NCBI GenBank assembly: GCA_009741485.1
Contig: CM019217.1
Span: forward strand, 35,388,519-35,452,518
DNA: 64,000 nt
Origin: Malurus cyaneus samueli
Lineage: Eukaryota > Chordata > Aves > Passeriformes > Maluridae
Direction of reading: 5' to 3'
This document shows positions 24,901-36,700 of the stretch, in pieces; the first letter of the stretch is position 1, and the number at the start of each line of letters is the position of its first letter. Both the position numbers and the translations under genes were made by a program. Under the pieces are notes generated by a model. It had not been told where the DNA came from and did not search any database. It was given only the letters and a program-made list of their open reading frames with translations.

Positions 24901-27305
24901 TTGAGCTTGACTATTAGAGCAAACTGGTTTGATTTTTAAGAAAAAGCATATGCAGGAAATAGGCCAGAAAAAAACCCCACAACAACTTCTCTTAAAACAC
25001 ATAACGTAAAGCTATGTACATTGGCTCGTAATGAAGAAAAAGCCTCAGCACTCAGGAAAAGAATCAGCTGAAAAACAGTGACGATTATTATGCGCTTCCA
25101 CAATGAACTGAATTGCAGTTGGTCTGCATCTCTGAAGTAAGTAGTCTGTCTCAAAATACTAAAGACTGAAAACATACAAAATTTTGAGGAAAAAACCAAA
25201 ACACCTCTCAAAATTGAACATATTGGGTTTCTTTCTGCTTTTTTTTTTTCTTTAAGCAGTAAACTGGAAAATTCCATTTACTATTTCAAAAATTATCATA
25301 AATTCAAATTATTGTTTCTGGGGATCAATTGTGGATCTTGATATTTGAAGTGTTAGTTCACAGTTCAAATAATACATTAGATTCTTTTGTGGGTTCTTCT
25401 CAATACTTGTAGAATAGTGTACAACTACAAAATAATACAAATAAAATTAAAGGTGCTTTTTTACTAGATATTTGACTCACTGATATTCAGAAATTAAATA
25501 ACATAATAATGTGTAGTCATACTTCCATGTGAAATAAGGACTGAAATTTGGACAACATGCTGAATATCACATACAAATGTGACTCTTGCTCTAAAATATT
25601 TGACATTGAATTATTACAACAAAAAGAAAACACCTTTAAAATAGGGAGGAGTGTTTAATAGATTTTAATACAAATCTAACTGGAAAGAATACACTTACTG
25701 AACACCTGCATTAGTTCCCACGTGCAGGCAATGCAGAAAACTTATGGGAAAGCTGAGATCACACCTAGCAGGCAAAAAACACATTCACATAATTTCTGCT
25801 ATTAAATGCCAAATGCTGATGAGTAAGGATTGTCTTATTTTTTAAATTACCTCAACTATGTAAACACTGGAAAACTGATATTCCATTATTTGATGAGTTA
25901 GGTCATGTATAAAAAGCTACAAAGGAGCTTCCTCATAATGCACTGCAAATTATGTCACTGATGCTCATTGGAGGCAAAGCTTCTCTGTTATTCGGAAAGC
26001 CAGCTCAGACTTTTCATCAACTCAGATCTAGGTCTGTCCACAGTAGGAAGAGAATTCTGTCAAGTCTATTAAAAGAAATAGATTATTGGCTGTAGCTCTT
26101 GCTACTAAGGTAGAAATTCAAGTAGTAAAATCCCTGTTTTTCTCTCTTTTTATATCCTGTGTACCAATCACCTGCAGGATCACAAAATTCCAACATTCAG
26201 TTTTCACCTATGTGATTGGAGAGGCAGGGTAACGGGGTGACAGGGAATAAGTATTAGCAAATGACTTACTGAGCTAGAAACCGTCTCATTCAAATGACAA
26301 GCAAACCTTTGGCTTTTGGCTTTAGTCAGACACAGGGATTGCCAGCTTGTTGAAAATTCTCTGATTCCAACTCGACTGCCTCAAAATGATCCCATGTTAC
26401 CTTTTATCTGAATGTTTATGTCTGAAAGCAGTAACAGCAAAAACTGTTATTTGAAGGAAATATGTTTAAGTGAAACTGTAAGAGAAGAATGTATATGACT
26501 ACATTTTAGTTCTTTTTTAGACACTTTCAATAATGCTCAGTCTTTGGAACATCTTTCTGCTGTATGGATGTAAACGCCAGTATCTAAGGAGAGAAAACTT
26601 CAACCTCACCAGTTCTGAAGTTTGTCAAAATAGTCCTTAAATCATGCTGACAAAATACCACCTACTTCTGCTTCTATGACTGTTCCCTGACAAATAACTT
26701 AAGGTAAACAGAATGAAAAAAAAGGTGGCAGAGAAGAGGAACAGTGAATGAGACAGGAAACAGGATATCATGCTAGAGCCTTAATAATCAGAAGCTACTG
26801 AAGAAAGATGTTATTCCAGACCCTCCCTCCCAAAACCAAACGATAGAACCAAACAGAATATTTTGAATAAATTAACAGACCATTGTAGAACAGAGCAAAT
26901 TTAAGATGAAACAATTATCTCTTCGTATTTTCTTGAGCAGTGGATATGTAGCATGGAAAGATGAACTTCTCTGTCCTGTTTTCTTTGTGCCTCAAACAAG
27001 ATTCAGAGTGAAATATGAGGAGACAGGCTGGTCCTACGGAAAGGAAAAATGCACATGCAATCTGTTTATTCACTAAAAACTTTGGGATACAGATTTTCTG
27101 CTGCTGAGGAAGATGTCATCAATTCATAGGGAAAAAAATTATACAGCAGCTTTTTCATTTGTGCTAGATGAACATTGTCAGAAACTGAGCACATGAGCAC
27201 AAAAGGGATGAGTTTCCAGGTACCAGTGAAGTGAGCAGGCTACAATATATATAAGGTATCCATAGCAGTTCCTCTAGCTCAAAAGACATTTTTTTGGATA
27301 TATGC
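18904..27305 (-). repeat. Right arm of giant inverted repeat (about 8.40 kb)
   Basis: This is the reverse complement of 10,285-18,745, collinear along its length. By eye most blocks differ by a few percent. The block around 20,530-20,760 is noticeably more different from its partner, mostly through small deletions in the left copy. The arm ends close to an AT/TG simple-repeat tract at about 27,290-27,400. No gene is supported; the short open frames here are mirror images of those in the left arm. Confidence 0.92.
20531..21266 (-). mobile_element. LTR-like segment in right arm (mirror of 16,386-17,110)
   Basis: Reverse-complement copy of the tentative solo LTR in the left arm. On the minus strand it runs from TGTCATGG at 21,266 down to AAACA at 20,531. 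It appears fuller than the left copy in its GC-rich part. It is an LTR candidate by its ends and TATA-like box only. Confidence 0.38.
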
Positions 27306-27639
27306 ATCTATATATACATACATATGGCATCTGTATAAGTACATATAGTGTGTGTGTTTCTGTGTGTGTGTGTGTGTGTAATAATAATATAATATACATA
27401 AAAATAAGAATACAATCAGATTGCTTAAAATACACACTGATGTTCTGGACTTGAAGCTTTACTTAGAGGCAGGTGTTGTGCATTTATTTGAGCAAACAGC
27501 ACTTGCTTGTGACTTTGCTCCTTCCCTCGCTGAACCTTTTTACTCTCTGGTATTTCACAAAGAACTCATCTGACCTAGGCCACCTTCCTCTCATTTTAAA
27601 GCTTTAGTTTTCCTTAGTGGCGTAGCCGCTTTCACAGCC
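27306..27639. other. Simple repeat and AT-rich DNA between palindrome and gap
   Basis: About 330 bp. It begins with AT/TATA-rich sequence and an interrupted TG run (about 27,349-27,380) that lies directly outside the right arm of the large inverted repeat, then becomes ordinary AT-rich DNA up to the N gap. No gene is seen. Confidence 0.7.
27349..27400. repeat. TG microsatellite followed by AT-rich tract
   Basis: Two short TG runs interrupted by a TTTC, followed by AATAATAATATAATATA. The tract flanks the outer end of the large inverted repeat. Confidence 0.85.
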
Positions 27640-27664
27640 NNNNNNNNNNNNNNNNNNNNNNNNN
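27640..27664. other. Assembly gap, 25 N
   Basis: Exactly 25 N, the same size as the gap at 53,590-53,614, so a placeholder rather than a measured length. The left arm of the second inverted repeat starts at the first base after it. Confidence 0.99.
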
Positions 27665-28616
27665 TATCTTTATTCCTATCAAATCTAGTCAGCCTGACAA
27701 TTCCACTCTTCATTTTCATGTAACCCTCTGAACATAAATGCTGTAAATAAGGAAGAAAGTAAAAACATAGATAATAGTAGTTTAGTATAGCAACTAGTAT
27801 TACACGAGGCAATAAATACTTCCTTCAGGGACATTCATTACATTTCTTACAGTTTTGTCTTCACAAAATGAATCATACTACTCTTCAAAATGAAAAAATT
27901 CCACAAACTGCAGAATGCTTGATTTGCACTAGATCATCTTTCACCATAACAATTTGTACTGGGTCATTTTCTGCCATTATGAGGAGAACTAGGAATCAAT
28001 TTGGAACTTATGCAGAAGACTGAAAATTATTCTGCCTGGGTGTTAGGAATTCAGCTACAGGATACACGCTAGACCATTTTAAGAACCAAAATCAAAGTCT
28101 TCTCCTTCGGGGAGAGAAAAGACGATTATTTCCTCTATACGTAGGATCACAGCAGAAAAAAAGCAGTTCTTTCTTAAGGGAACAATGGAATAGATGCAAA
28201 ACAGTGGATAAAGTGTTTTCTTTTAAGCCATTCCCATGACTTTAGCACTATTGAAATTCCCCAAAAAAAGTGTCATATATCTGTAGAGAATTGGAGAGAT
28301 TTACTATTAAGCAGTTTTATTTTGCATTGCTCTGTTCCTCTCTTTCAGTCCATAAAGCAACTTGAGGACCAGAATTATTTTAGTACTGTTAAAGAACTCA
28401 ATTATATAAATAAAAATTAACTTATTAATGGATTGCTGTGATCTTTATTCACTCAGATAATACTTCTTGCCTAAATCAGAGCACATTACTGAAAATATGA
28501 TGGCCCATCAATTCTAGTTGTCACCTTGCTTCAGGCAGTGACCTTAACTGGTTCTCCAAGAGAAAAGCCTAACATGTATTTATACTGCTGGACCATGAGA
28601 ATGAAAGTCTCTAGAG
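27665..28616 (+). repeat. Left arm of second inverted repeat (about 0.95 kb)
   Basis: It starts immediately after the N gap (TATCTTTATTCC) and is the reverse complement of 30,554-31,519. Matched anchors are 27,670-27,745 with about 31,440-31,515, 28,040-28,100 with 31,085-31,160, and 28,500-28,616 with 30,554-30,690. Similarity is high but with scattered substitutions and small indels. Confidence 0.9.
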
Positions 28617-30553
28617 GCATCTTTTGGGAGTGGAAATATGACACTGGCAGTGGTCTACAGTTGCTCCCTGTCACTGTCTTTTTGGGGTCATTTTTTTCCT
28701 GTTTTGCTCCTTAATCTTTCTTTTGTTTGATAAAGGAAAACATTTTGGTTTTATACCTAAAATAAGGTGTATTAAGGCAAGAGTTATACAACTTGTTTTA
28801 ATAATCTATTTTATTTATGATCATAGTTACAAAGATTAGATTTCTTTTTCTATAATGCTTTTAGCTTATTAGTTTATTTGCTGCATTTTCACATTCAGCA
28901 AAGATGATGACAGAAAAACTTCAACTATCTTCATATGAATACTGTATTTTCTTACTAACTATAGGCATGCCATGAGTTTTCTGTGAACCTTAGGAATTTA
29001 GCTGTGTACTTCCTGACAAGCCAACCTCCCACCTGCCAAGAGTTTCTGGGTGGCTGTAAACTCTTTACTCTGATCCACATCCATGTGATCTTAGTTCTGC
29101 AGGAGCACATGAGCCTGCTCTGGTTACTTCTGAATTTCAATGTTGGATTTAAACATTTGCTAAGACTGTTATTGTTCTGCAGTCAGTTAGGTGACAGACA
29201 CAAAAAAGATTAAAATTATCCCTGGCAATGAGCCATTGTTCTTTAACCTCAAAGGTCTTATTAACTTAAGTTTGGATGCTTTGCCCAAGGAACGTCTTCC
29301 TCTTACTTCTCTATGTCTTCCTCTTTTTCTCTGCCTTTTCTTGTTTACCACCCCACTCTTATGATGGAAAAAATTGGGCTAAAATAACTAAAGAGATTTT
29401 TTTTGGCTGCTTTAATGCACGAGTTTTGTTTATTTCCCCAAGGAAAACATGTTTTGTCATTGTCCATTTTTTCATATCACCAGTCACCAGTTGTGGAGGT
29501 GAATGAAATTGCTTTCTACTACCATTCTCCTTAATCAATATTTCATTTGAATTCCCTGCCCCTTCTCCTTACTATCAGGCTCCTTGTCCTCTAGAGGCTG
29601 CTGAATCTATTCTTTTTACTAGATTCATAATACATCTTATAATAAAACATCATTTAAAGACAAAATAATAATATTTACAAATGGGGAAGTTAGAAATGTT
29701 ACATCTAACAAGAGCTTTTTCCCTTCACTCTTGACTTTGCTATTCTCTTTCCAGATCTTACCCAACAGCATCATAAATCTTCTCCCTGAAATTTGAAACA
29801 CTCACCCTACCTTTTTTTTCTGACATTTGATTCAAGGTGATTTCCCGTGGTCGTTACTTGTCCAACTTGTCTTCTGTCATTCAATATTTCTTTTAAAAAG
29901 CTTGTCTTTTCCTCAGTAGTTCTCATGAGTGTTTGTTAATGTATCACATTTCTGTAAATCAGTTCAATTTATTAATAATTACATTATTGTTCAAGAGGTA
30001 AAAGTTTATTTATGGCTATTCTACTGTTTCTTCTTATTTCAGAAGGCCAACAATTACAACATAGTCACTCCATATTGCAGTGCAATCCTATTTAAAATGG
30101 TAGCTTTCAAAAAACAGAATGTCACAAAAACATTGACTTAAAAATATAAACATTATACTTCTCATTTTGCATATGAATATCAAATAATATTAAAAAAAAA
30201 AAAAAACAATGAAAAGAAGGGTAAATTTCAATAACACTGTCTGTTCTTGGGGAGAGAATTCCTGTCAAGCAATATTTGATTAGTTACTTAAAGAAAGCTG
30301 TATCTCTACTCATTAAGAAAGGTCAATTTGCTTCTTTCCTCTCTCCCATTGAGAGGTATCTTATTTACGTCATAGTAAATACAGTATTTAAACCACATAT
30401 AGTACCCATTCATACTATAAATATTTTTATTTTGCTATGCTTGTTCATATTGACATACAGTGAAGTCTTAAGGTGTCCTATAGCATATACAGATCTGTAA
30501 AGTGGGAAGTATGGCTTCTTACATATGTCTTTAGTATAATAAACTATGGCTGA
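28617..30553. other. Loop of second inverted repeat, non-coding
   Basis: A 1.9-kb AT-rich single-copy stretch between the arms of the second inverted repeat. It contains only short frames and a run of about 14 A residues near 30,192-30,206. No transposon end or gene is recognisable. Confidence 0.65.
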
Positions 30554-31519
30554 CTCTAGAGACTGTTCCATTCTCATGGTCCAGCAGTATAAATACATGT
30601 TAGGCTTTTCTCTTAGGAGAAACCAGTTAAAGGTCACTGCCTGAAGCAAGGTGACAACTAGAATTGATGGGCCATCATAATTTTCAGTAATGTGCTCTGA
30701 TTTAGCACAGAAGCATTATCTGAGTGAATAAAGATCACAGCAATCCATTAATAAGTTAATTTTTATTTATATAATTTGAGTTCTTTAACAGTACTAAAAC
30801 AATTCTGGTCCTCAAGTTGCTTTATGGACTGAAAGAGAGGAAACAGAGCAATGCAAAATAAAACTGCTTAAAGTAAATCTCTCCAATCTCCTACAGATAT
30901 ATGAACACTTTTTTTGGGGGAATTTCAATAGTGCTAAAGTCATGGGAATGGCTTAAAAGAAAACACTTTATCCACTGTTTTGCATCTATTCCCATTGTTC
31001 CCTTAAAAGAACTGCTTTTTTTCTGCTGTGATCCATACTGTAAGAGGAAATAATCAGTCTTTTCTCTCTGCCCAAGGAGAAGACTTTGATTTTGGTTCTT
31101 AAAAATGGTCTAGCAGTGTACCTGTGCTGAAATTCCTAACACCCAGGCAGAATAATTTCAGTCTTCTGCATAAGTTCCAAATTGATTCCTAGTTCTCCTC
31201 ATAATGGCAGAAAGATGACCCAGTACAAATTGTTAATGGTGAAAGATGATCTAGTGCAAATCACAGCATTCTGCAGTTTGTGGAATTTTTTCATTTTGAA
31301 GAGTAGTATGATTCATTTTGTGAAGACAAAACCTGTAAGAAATGTAATGAATGTCCCTGAAGGAAGTATTTATTGCCTCGTGTAATACCTAGTTGCTACT
31401 TACTAAACACTACGATTATCAGTTTTTTTATCTTTCTTACAGCATTTATGTTCAGAGGGTTACATGAAAATGAAGAGTGGAATTGTCAGGCTGACTAGAT
31501 TTGATAGGAATAAAGATAA
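30554..31519 (-). repeat. Right arm of second inverted repeat (about 0.97 kb)
   Basis: Reverse complement of 27,665-28,616. Symmetry ends at GGAATAAAGATA (31,519), exactly where the other arm meets the gap, while this copy continues into unique sequence. The true outer limit is therefore hidden by the gap and may lie further out. Confidence 0.9.
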
Positions 31520-33237
31520 TGAAATTGGACTACTTTTATAACCTATATTTTGTATGGTTACAGCAGTAGCAGTACTCCATTGAGTCTATTTCATTATCGC
31601 TTAAAATAGTGCCTACATAAATACATATTAATGGTATTAAAGCTTATGAATTTAGGAACTAAATAACTAAATACAGTGATTAGGTCCTAAAGATTCAGCA
31701 TATTTACTTACACTGTCTGCATATAATCCTTGGTTCTAGAAATTGTTATTACAAGATCATTAACTCCCTATCAAAAAGTTGTCAGTAGGCCTATTGATTC
31801 TTTAAAAAGAATGTCAATGTTATTTACTAAAAATTGGCAGATTTAATAGACATCCACTGAAGTAAATCTTGGTTTTTGAGGAGCTGCCGATTTATAGGCC
31901 ATTTATAGAACACCAAAAACTATCTACTTTATTTCTTTGTGGTGTTACATATTAGAAAATGTTATCAGTACTGCTGCATTATTATTTCTTCAAATTAATT
32001 AGCGGCTGAAACAACTGAAAAAGGCAGCATTGCGATTCTGAACCAAAGAATAAATTTTCTGTTGCTAAAAGCAGTAATTATTTCTTACTTTTATTTTATT
32101 TTAATTTTTTGTCCCTGGTCCCTACAGTTTTCTGGAACAGTTGTGCATGGTTTGTAAAGTGTCCTATATTCTTGTGCTTGCGGGTGTATAACTTTAATTT
32201 CCATCCACTCAAACCATAAATAAACTTACTGGTTATTTTGAATTTACTTTTTAGCAGAAATCATATTAACTGTCAATGTTATTTTTATGGAAGAATTGTT
32301 GAATCCACTTTCTACAGTGTTCATTTTCACTTAAGAATCAGGAAGTGCTATGGACTAGATTTTTCTAAGCATACGAAATGGTATTATTTCATACTTGTAG
32401 CAAATTATAAAGTTTTTTGTTAAGTAAATGTTTTTAAAAATATGAGGATTAAGCGAGTCATACGTCATTTTAGATTGCTAGTAAAATACTCAAGTATGTA
32501 TGCATTCTTTTAGAAGAATTTGTTTAAACCTTTTAGTGTTACCAATGAAGCTAATTTTGAGTAGTGTTAGAGGAAGGAATCAGGTCAGTTTCTAAAAAAT
32601 ATATGAAAATTTCATATTTTTTTGCAGTCAGTTTGTGACAGAAGAGAACTCAAATGATTTCTTTCCATCCATTATGAAACTTATGACAGAATGCAAATAT
32701 TGACCATACGTGTATCAAAAATCAGACATGCAATAACACATTACAGTCATACCTTTGTCAAGAAACAAAGATCTATTTATTGTTTAGATTCATAGATTTT
32801 TATAATTTTTAGGTAGTATGAATAGGAATTATTGTTTTGCTGCATTTTGTCTAGAAGTCTGAAAAGTTAGCAGAAATAAAACAACTACACTGCAAATCTA
32901 GAGTGAGTTTATGCTTTCCAACAAAAGCTTGTCTCAGGCATTTAAATTAATTCAGTAAGTTTTTATTTCCGTACCTTTTCCTAGTAAAAAACTCCAGGGA
33001 GCATTTTCAAGAAATTTCATTTACTACATATTCCCTGTTATCAACACTAGTCAGACTGAATAAAAGGCACAGGGAGAAATTTGGATTTCATTAATTAATA
33101 TAACCTCAATTGTCATTCAGTGGAAGCTGTTCTTTTGGCAATCTTTGCTAAAACACTATTTCAACATTGTATATGAGCCACATTCTGTTTCATGCATCCC
33201 TCTTCTCTAATCTCAATTTATTATGAGTTTATTTGAA

Positions 33238-33347
33238 TGATGTCTGTGGTCCCTGTGTGCACTGGGCTGTCATGCCTTGGTTTGAGTCAGGAACTTGGAC
33301 AAGGTGACCTTCAGGTGGCCCTTCTAACCACAAACTATTCTGTGTTT
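33238..33347 (+). mobile_element. CR1 LINE 3' end fragment
   Basis: The stretch near 33,290-33,345, reading roughly GGACAAGGTGACCTTC then GGCCCTTCTAACC and ending in ATTCTGTGTTTTTG, is a diverged version of the conserved avian CR1 3' untranslated end, whose hallmark is a repeated ATTCTATG tail. It is 5'-truncated, as is usual for CR1, with no reading frame left. Orientation is plus. Confidence 0.72.
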
Positions 33348-33705
33348 TTGATAGTCAGCATAAAGAAGTAAGGGAGAAGTTGGCATCTTCTATTGGACTG
33401 CCCACATTTATGGACATCTACTTCACTTACATGAATGAATACTCTTTACTCAGTACTCTCTACTTAGTATTGTTGAGTTAAAGGATGGGTACATCTTTCC
33501 TTGTGCATATATTACAAACAGCTTTATGTTGCTTCCATGTCCTCTGAAAAATTTGGGATGAATATTTGGGGTCCAGGATGTTGTGAAAGAGTGCCATAAC
33601 TTAGGAGTTTAAGTTTATGATAACTTTGGATAAATGCCATTAACTTCAAACAAATAATCAAGTGCATGGTACTTCATTTACAGTGATCCAGTGAATGATG
33701 GCCCT

Positions 33706-33768
33706 TTTTTTTTTTTTTTTTTTTTTCAAACAGAACAGACAGACAGACAGATAGATAGATAGATAGAC
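33706..33768. repeat. T-run and (GACA)n(GATA)n microsatellite
   Basis: About 21 T residues (33,706-33,726), then a few GACA units followed by a few GATA units (about 33,735-33,768). It is a short tetranucleotide microsatellite, with no function inferred. Confidence 0.95.
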
Positions 33769-36700
33769 TGCAATTAATCTAGTTGACTGAAGAGTAAATT
33801 GGAGACTTCTGTCCTCATCTCTGTGGAGAAACTTGCTGCATACACTTTCCTGATTTGTTTGCCAGGAATTTTGTCTTAGTGCACATTTTTTATCTCAGGA
33901 TACAGACTGAGTGTAGGTGCACTCTTGCTTGGAATATAACCACTTAGGGAATCCTTCAGGGCTACAATCAGTTTGAGTCTACATTGTTCATTTCCTTCTT
34001 CTCTTGCTAAAGCACATATTCACTTCCAATTAATTCAGAAAATAGGCTTGTAGTCTACTTCTGCAGATACAAAAGTTAGTTTGCCAAACTTATTTCACCT
34101 TTTGCACTTCATGTATCAATTTGACTTAACAACAGGTTAAACCTCACACTAAATTGAATGCTTGTAGCTTTTGAATGTCTCAGGCTACTGACGCTGTATT
34201 TCTTACCTATCTGTACCTCAGCAAGTATGCCTGACGACGTATCTAATTTTGATTAATAACTGTAATTCATTATGACTGAAACTGGATATGATGGCCTCCG
34301 GGGGAAAATGGTTAGCATATTATGTGGTATTTTATTCAAAAAATTCATCATTTTAAGGCATTAGCTTCACCATATATTAAGGAAGTGTATTCAGATTGTT
34401 TGACCAGCTGGCCATTTGCAGCAGCAGATTTATATTGGTGTTTAAAAGGCTTTGGGACCCCTGGAAGAAAAAGCATGAGGCAGCTTAAAAAAATATTAAT
34501 TCCAAATTATAGAGTTAGAAAAACCATAAACAATTGCACTAGGAATCAAGGAAGGGAATGGAAAAGAAAAACCAAACAGTTGGATGATTTGCAAAAATAT
34601 TTGCTTTGCCATGCTCTGGGGCTACGTAATTTCAAGGCATAGCAGATGCATGGCAGATGCAATATCTGAACCACTTGAAATGCAGCATGCTTTATTTGAA
34701 AAGACAAAAACGCCAAGCAAACTAAGGCATTGTTAAAATTCATTGGAATAGAAATACTGGCTTATGAACATTTGCACTTGTGTTCACATGCACACTGAAG
34801 AACAAAATTCATCAAGAAATCAAGAAAATCAAACGAACTGCATAAGCCCACAAACTGAGCATTCTTACTGCTCTTCTGGTTAAAGGGTGTTACGGTCTAA
34901 TTACACCTAACTTCATTGTTTTACCCACTGGTTTTCACGTACTAATTTTCGAAAGTCACCTAGCAATTTGCTTCCTTCAGCCTTCATTTTTACTAACCTT
35001 TAATTCTGGATGCATTTTACACCTTATCAGGATCTGACAGACACAGACATGCAGATGTGCCAGCTGCAGTAAGGTACTATTTTAAAATATTTATACTTAA
35101 TTTCATTAAAAGATAGTATTGAGATTCAGCAATAATACTGAAGCAAGCTGGAATTATCAGGAAATATCAGTGCTTATAGACTGACAGACACTTCAGACTG
35201 CAACAGTACCAATTTCATAGCTTTTTACTGCCATGTGTGTAGGTTGTGGTGTTTTTTCTTTCAGTAGTCCCCTCTGTTGCAATTTCTGTACCACGGGCTT
35301 CTCGGGATGTTTCATAAATCTATGTGAACGTATTCATACACAAAGGAAAACTGATTGGGGTGCCTGAATGTTTTCTATTTTTAAAAGCTGTATTTCTTTC
35401 AAGTATTTTGCCAAAACAGCAACAACTGAGAACACCCACCCTTTCCTTTATGCTCATTCAGGTTTTGAACAAAGGCAGGATAGTCTTTTCATGGAATCTG
35501 TCAAACAAACCTGTTGTTCTTATTACACTCAGCCACAGATATTTAGAAAAAGGAAAAGAATAGAACTACTTTCCTCAGCTTCCAGAATTCTGTGGCTTAG
35601 GAAAAATGTCGAGCTGGAAGGTGTATGTTTGAATTTACTGGTCCTTCATCAATTTTTCTTGTATTAATTTGTCCATGTAAGATTCTATGTCCTTAGTACT
35701 TTCCATGCTGTGTCATGCAAATTTAGAATGTAGCAGTGGAGGTTACTTTTAATCTTCTTGTTTTTATTGGCCTACTTTTAGTATTTGTGTTGTAGGTACA
35801 GTTTCAGTTCCTGGTTTAGCGCACATTTATAAGATAGTGTACCTTTTTATTTTGAAGTAAAAGGGAAGCAAGAAAAACTGTTAGCATCCTGCAACCACAC
35901 CTTGATGCATTATAGCCCCCAGAGTCTTGGTATGGTGCATTAATTTTTCAGTTTGTAATTTGCCAGATGCATTTAATGGAACCAATTTTCATTACATCTG
36001 TTCTATGGTTCAAAGAGCTCTTTTCGTTGCCAAAGGGAGCCAGCTTCACACAGATTCAGTGAAGGTGCTAATGCACTGTATCTTGAAGTATTAGATAACT
36101 AGGGATGGTTTTATAGCAAACAGATTATTTTTTAGAGAGGCAAATTCTATATTCATGACTTGCCACTATTACAATTCAAATTTAAACTGCCTAAGTCCCT
36201 TCCTCAGGAACTATATATTGATTTTAATGTAATTTTCTTCATAATATTCTCAGATTATTTATCTTTTTGAGCAATGGTATATTTCTGTTTATTGGTAAAT
36301 GAGGACATAGTTATAAGTAAATACTGGTTTTAAACTAAAAATAGCTTAGTGAAGTTTTCTCATTAAATACTAAAACATATGAAGAATAACTTTTTTTTAG
36401 TTTTCACTCTTAGACAAATGGTTTATTATACTGAAAGAAGCTCACATTACCCAGATAACTGTACAAGTTGTGCATAATTTTAATCTTCATAAAATGTGTA
36501 ACAGTTGTATGGTATAAAATTCAAGATTTCACTTGACAGCAACTTTCAATGAAAAGGTTTTTCCTCATGGGCTGAAGAAAATTTGAAATGTTCTACTGCA
36601 CTTTGAAGTTCTAAAGCATCAGCCATATGAGAATTATAAAGCATTAATCTTGAAGAGTTTCCACCTGACAGTCATGAAATAGCATACCTGTGTGAAAAGT

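Noticed and set aside
10285..27305. Explaining the large palindrome as a missed-adapter (hairpin) long-read artefact
   Set aside because: Such artefacts fold back with almost no unique spacer and with only read-error differences. Here there is a 158-bp unique spacer, and substitutions occur between the arms. Not excluded completely, so left for read-level testing.
33735..33768. GATA/GACA repeat as evidence for a W chromosome
   Set aside because: Only a handful of units; such short tetranucleotide repeats occur genome-wide and cannot indicate chromosome.
34322..34642. 106-codon open frame in AT-rich DNA
   Set aside because: No motif, composition like its surroundings, no splice or promoter context; expected by chance in 64 kb.
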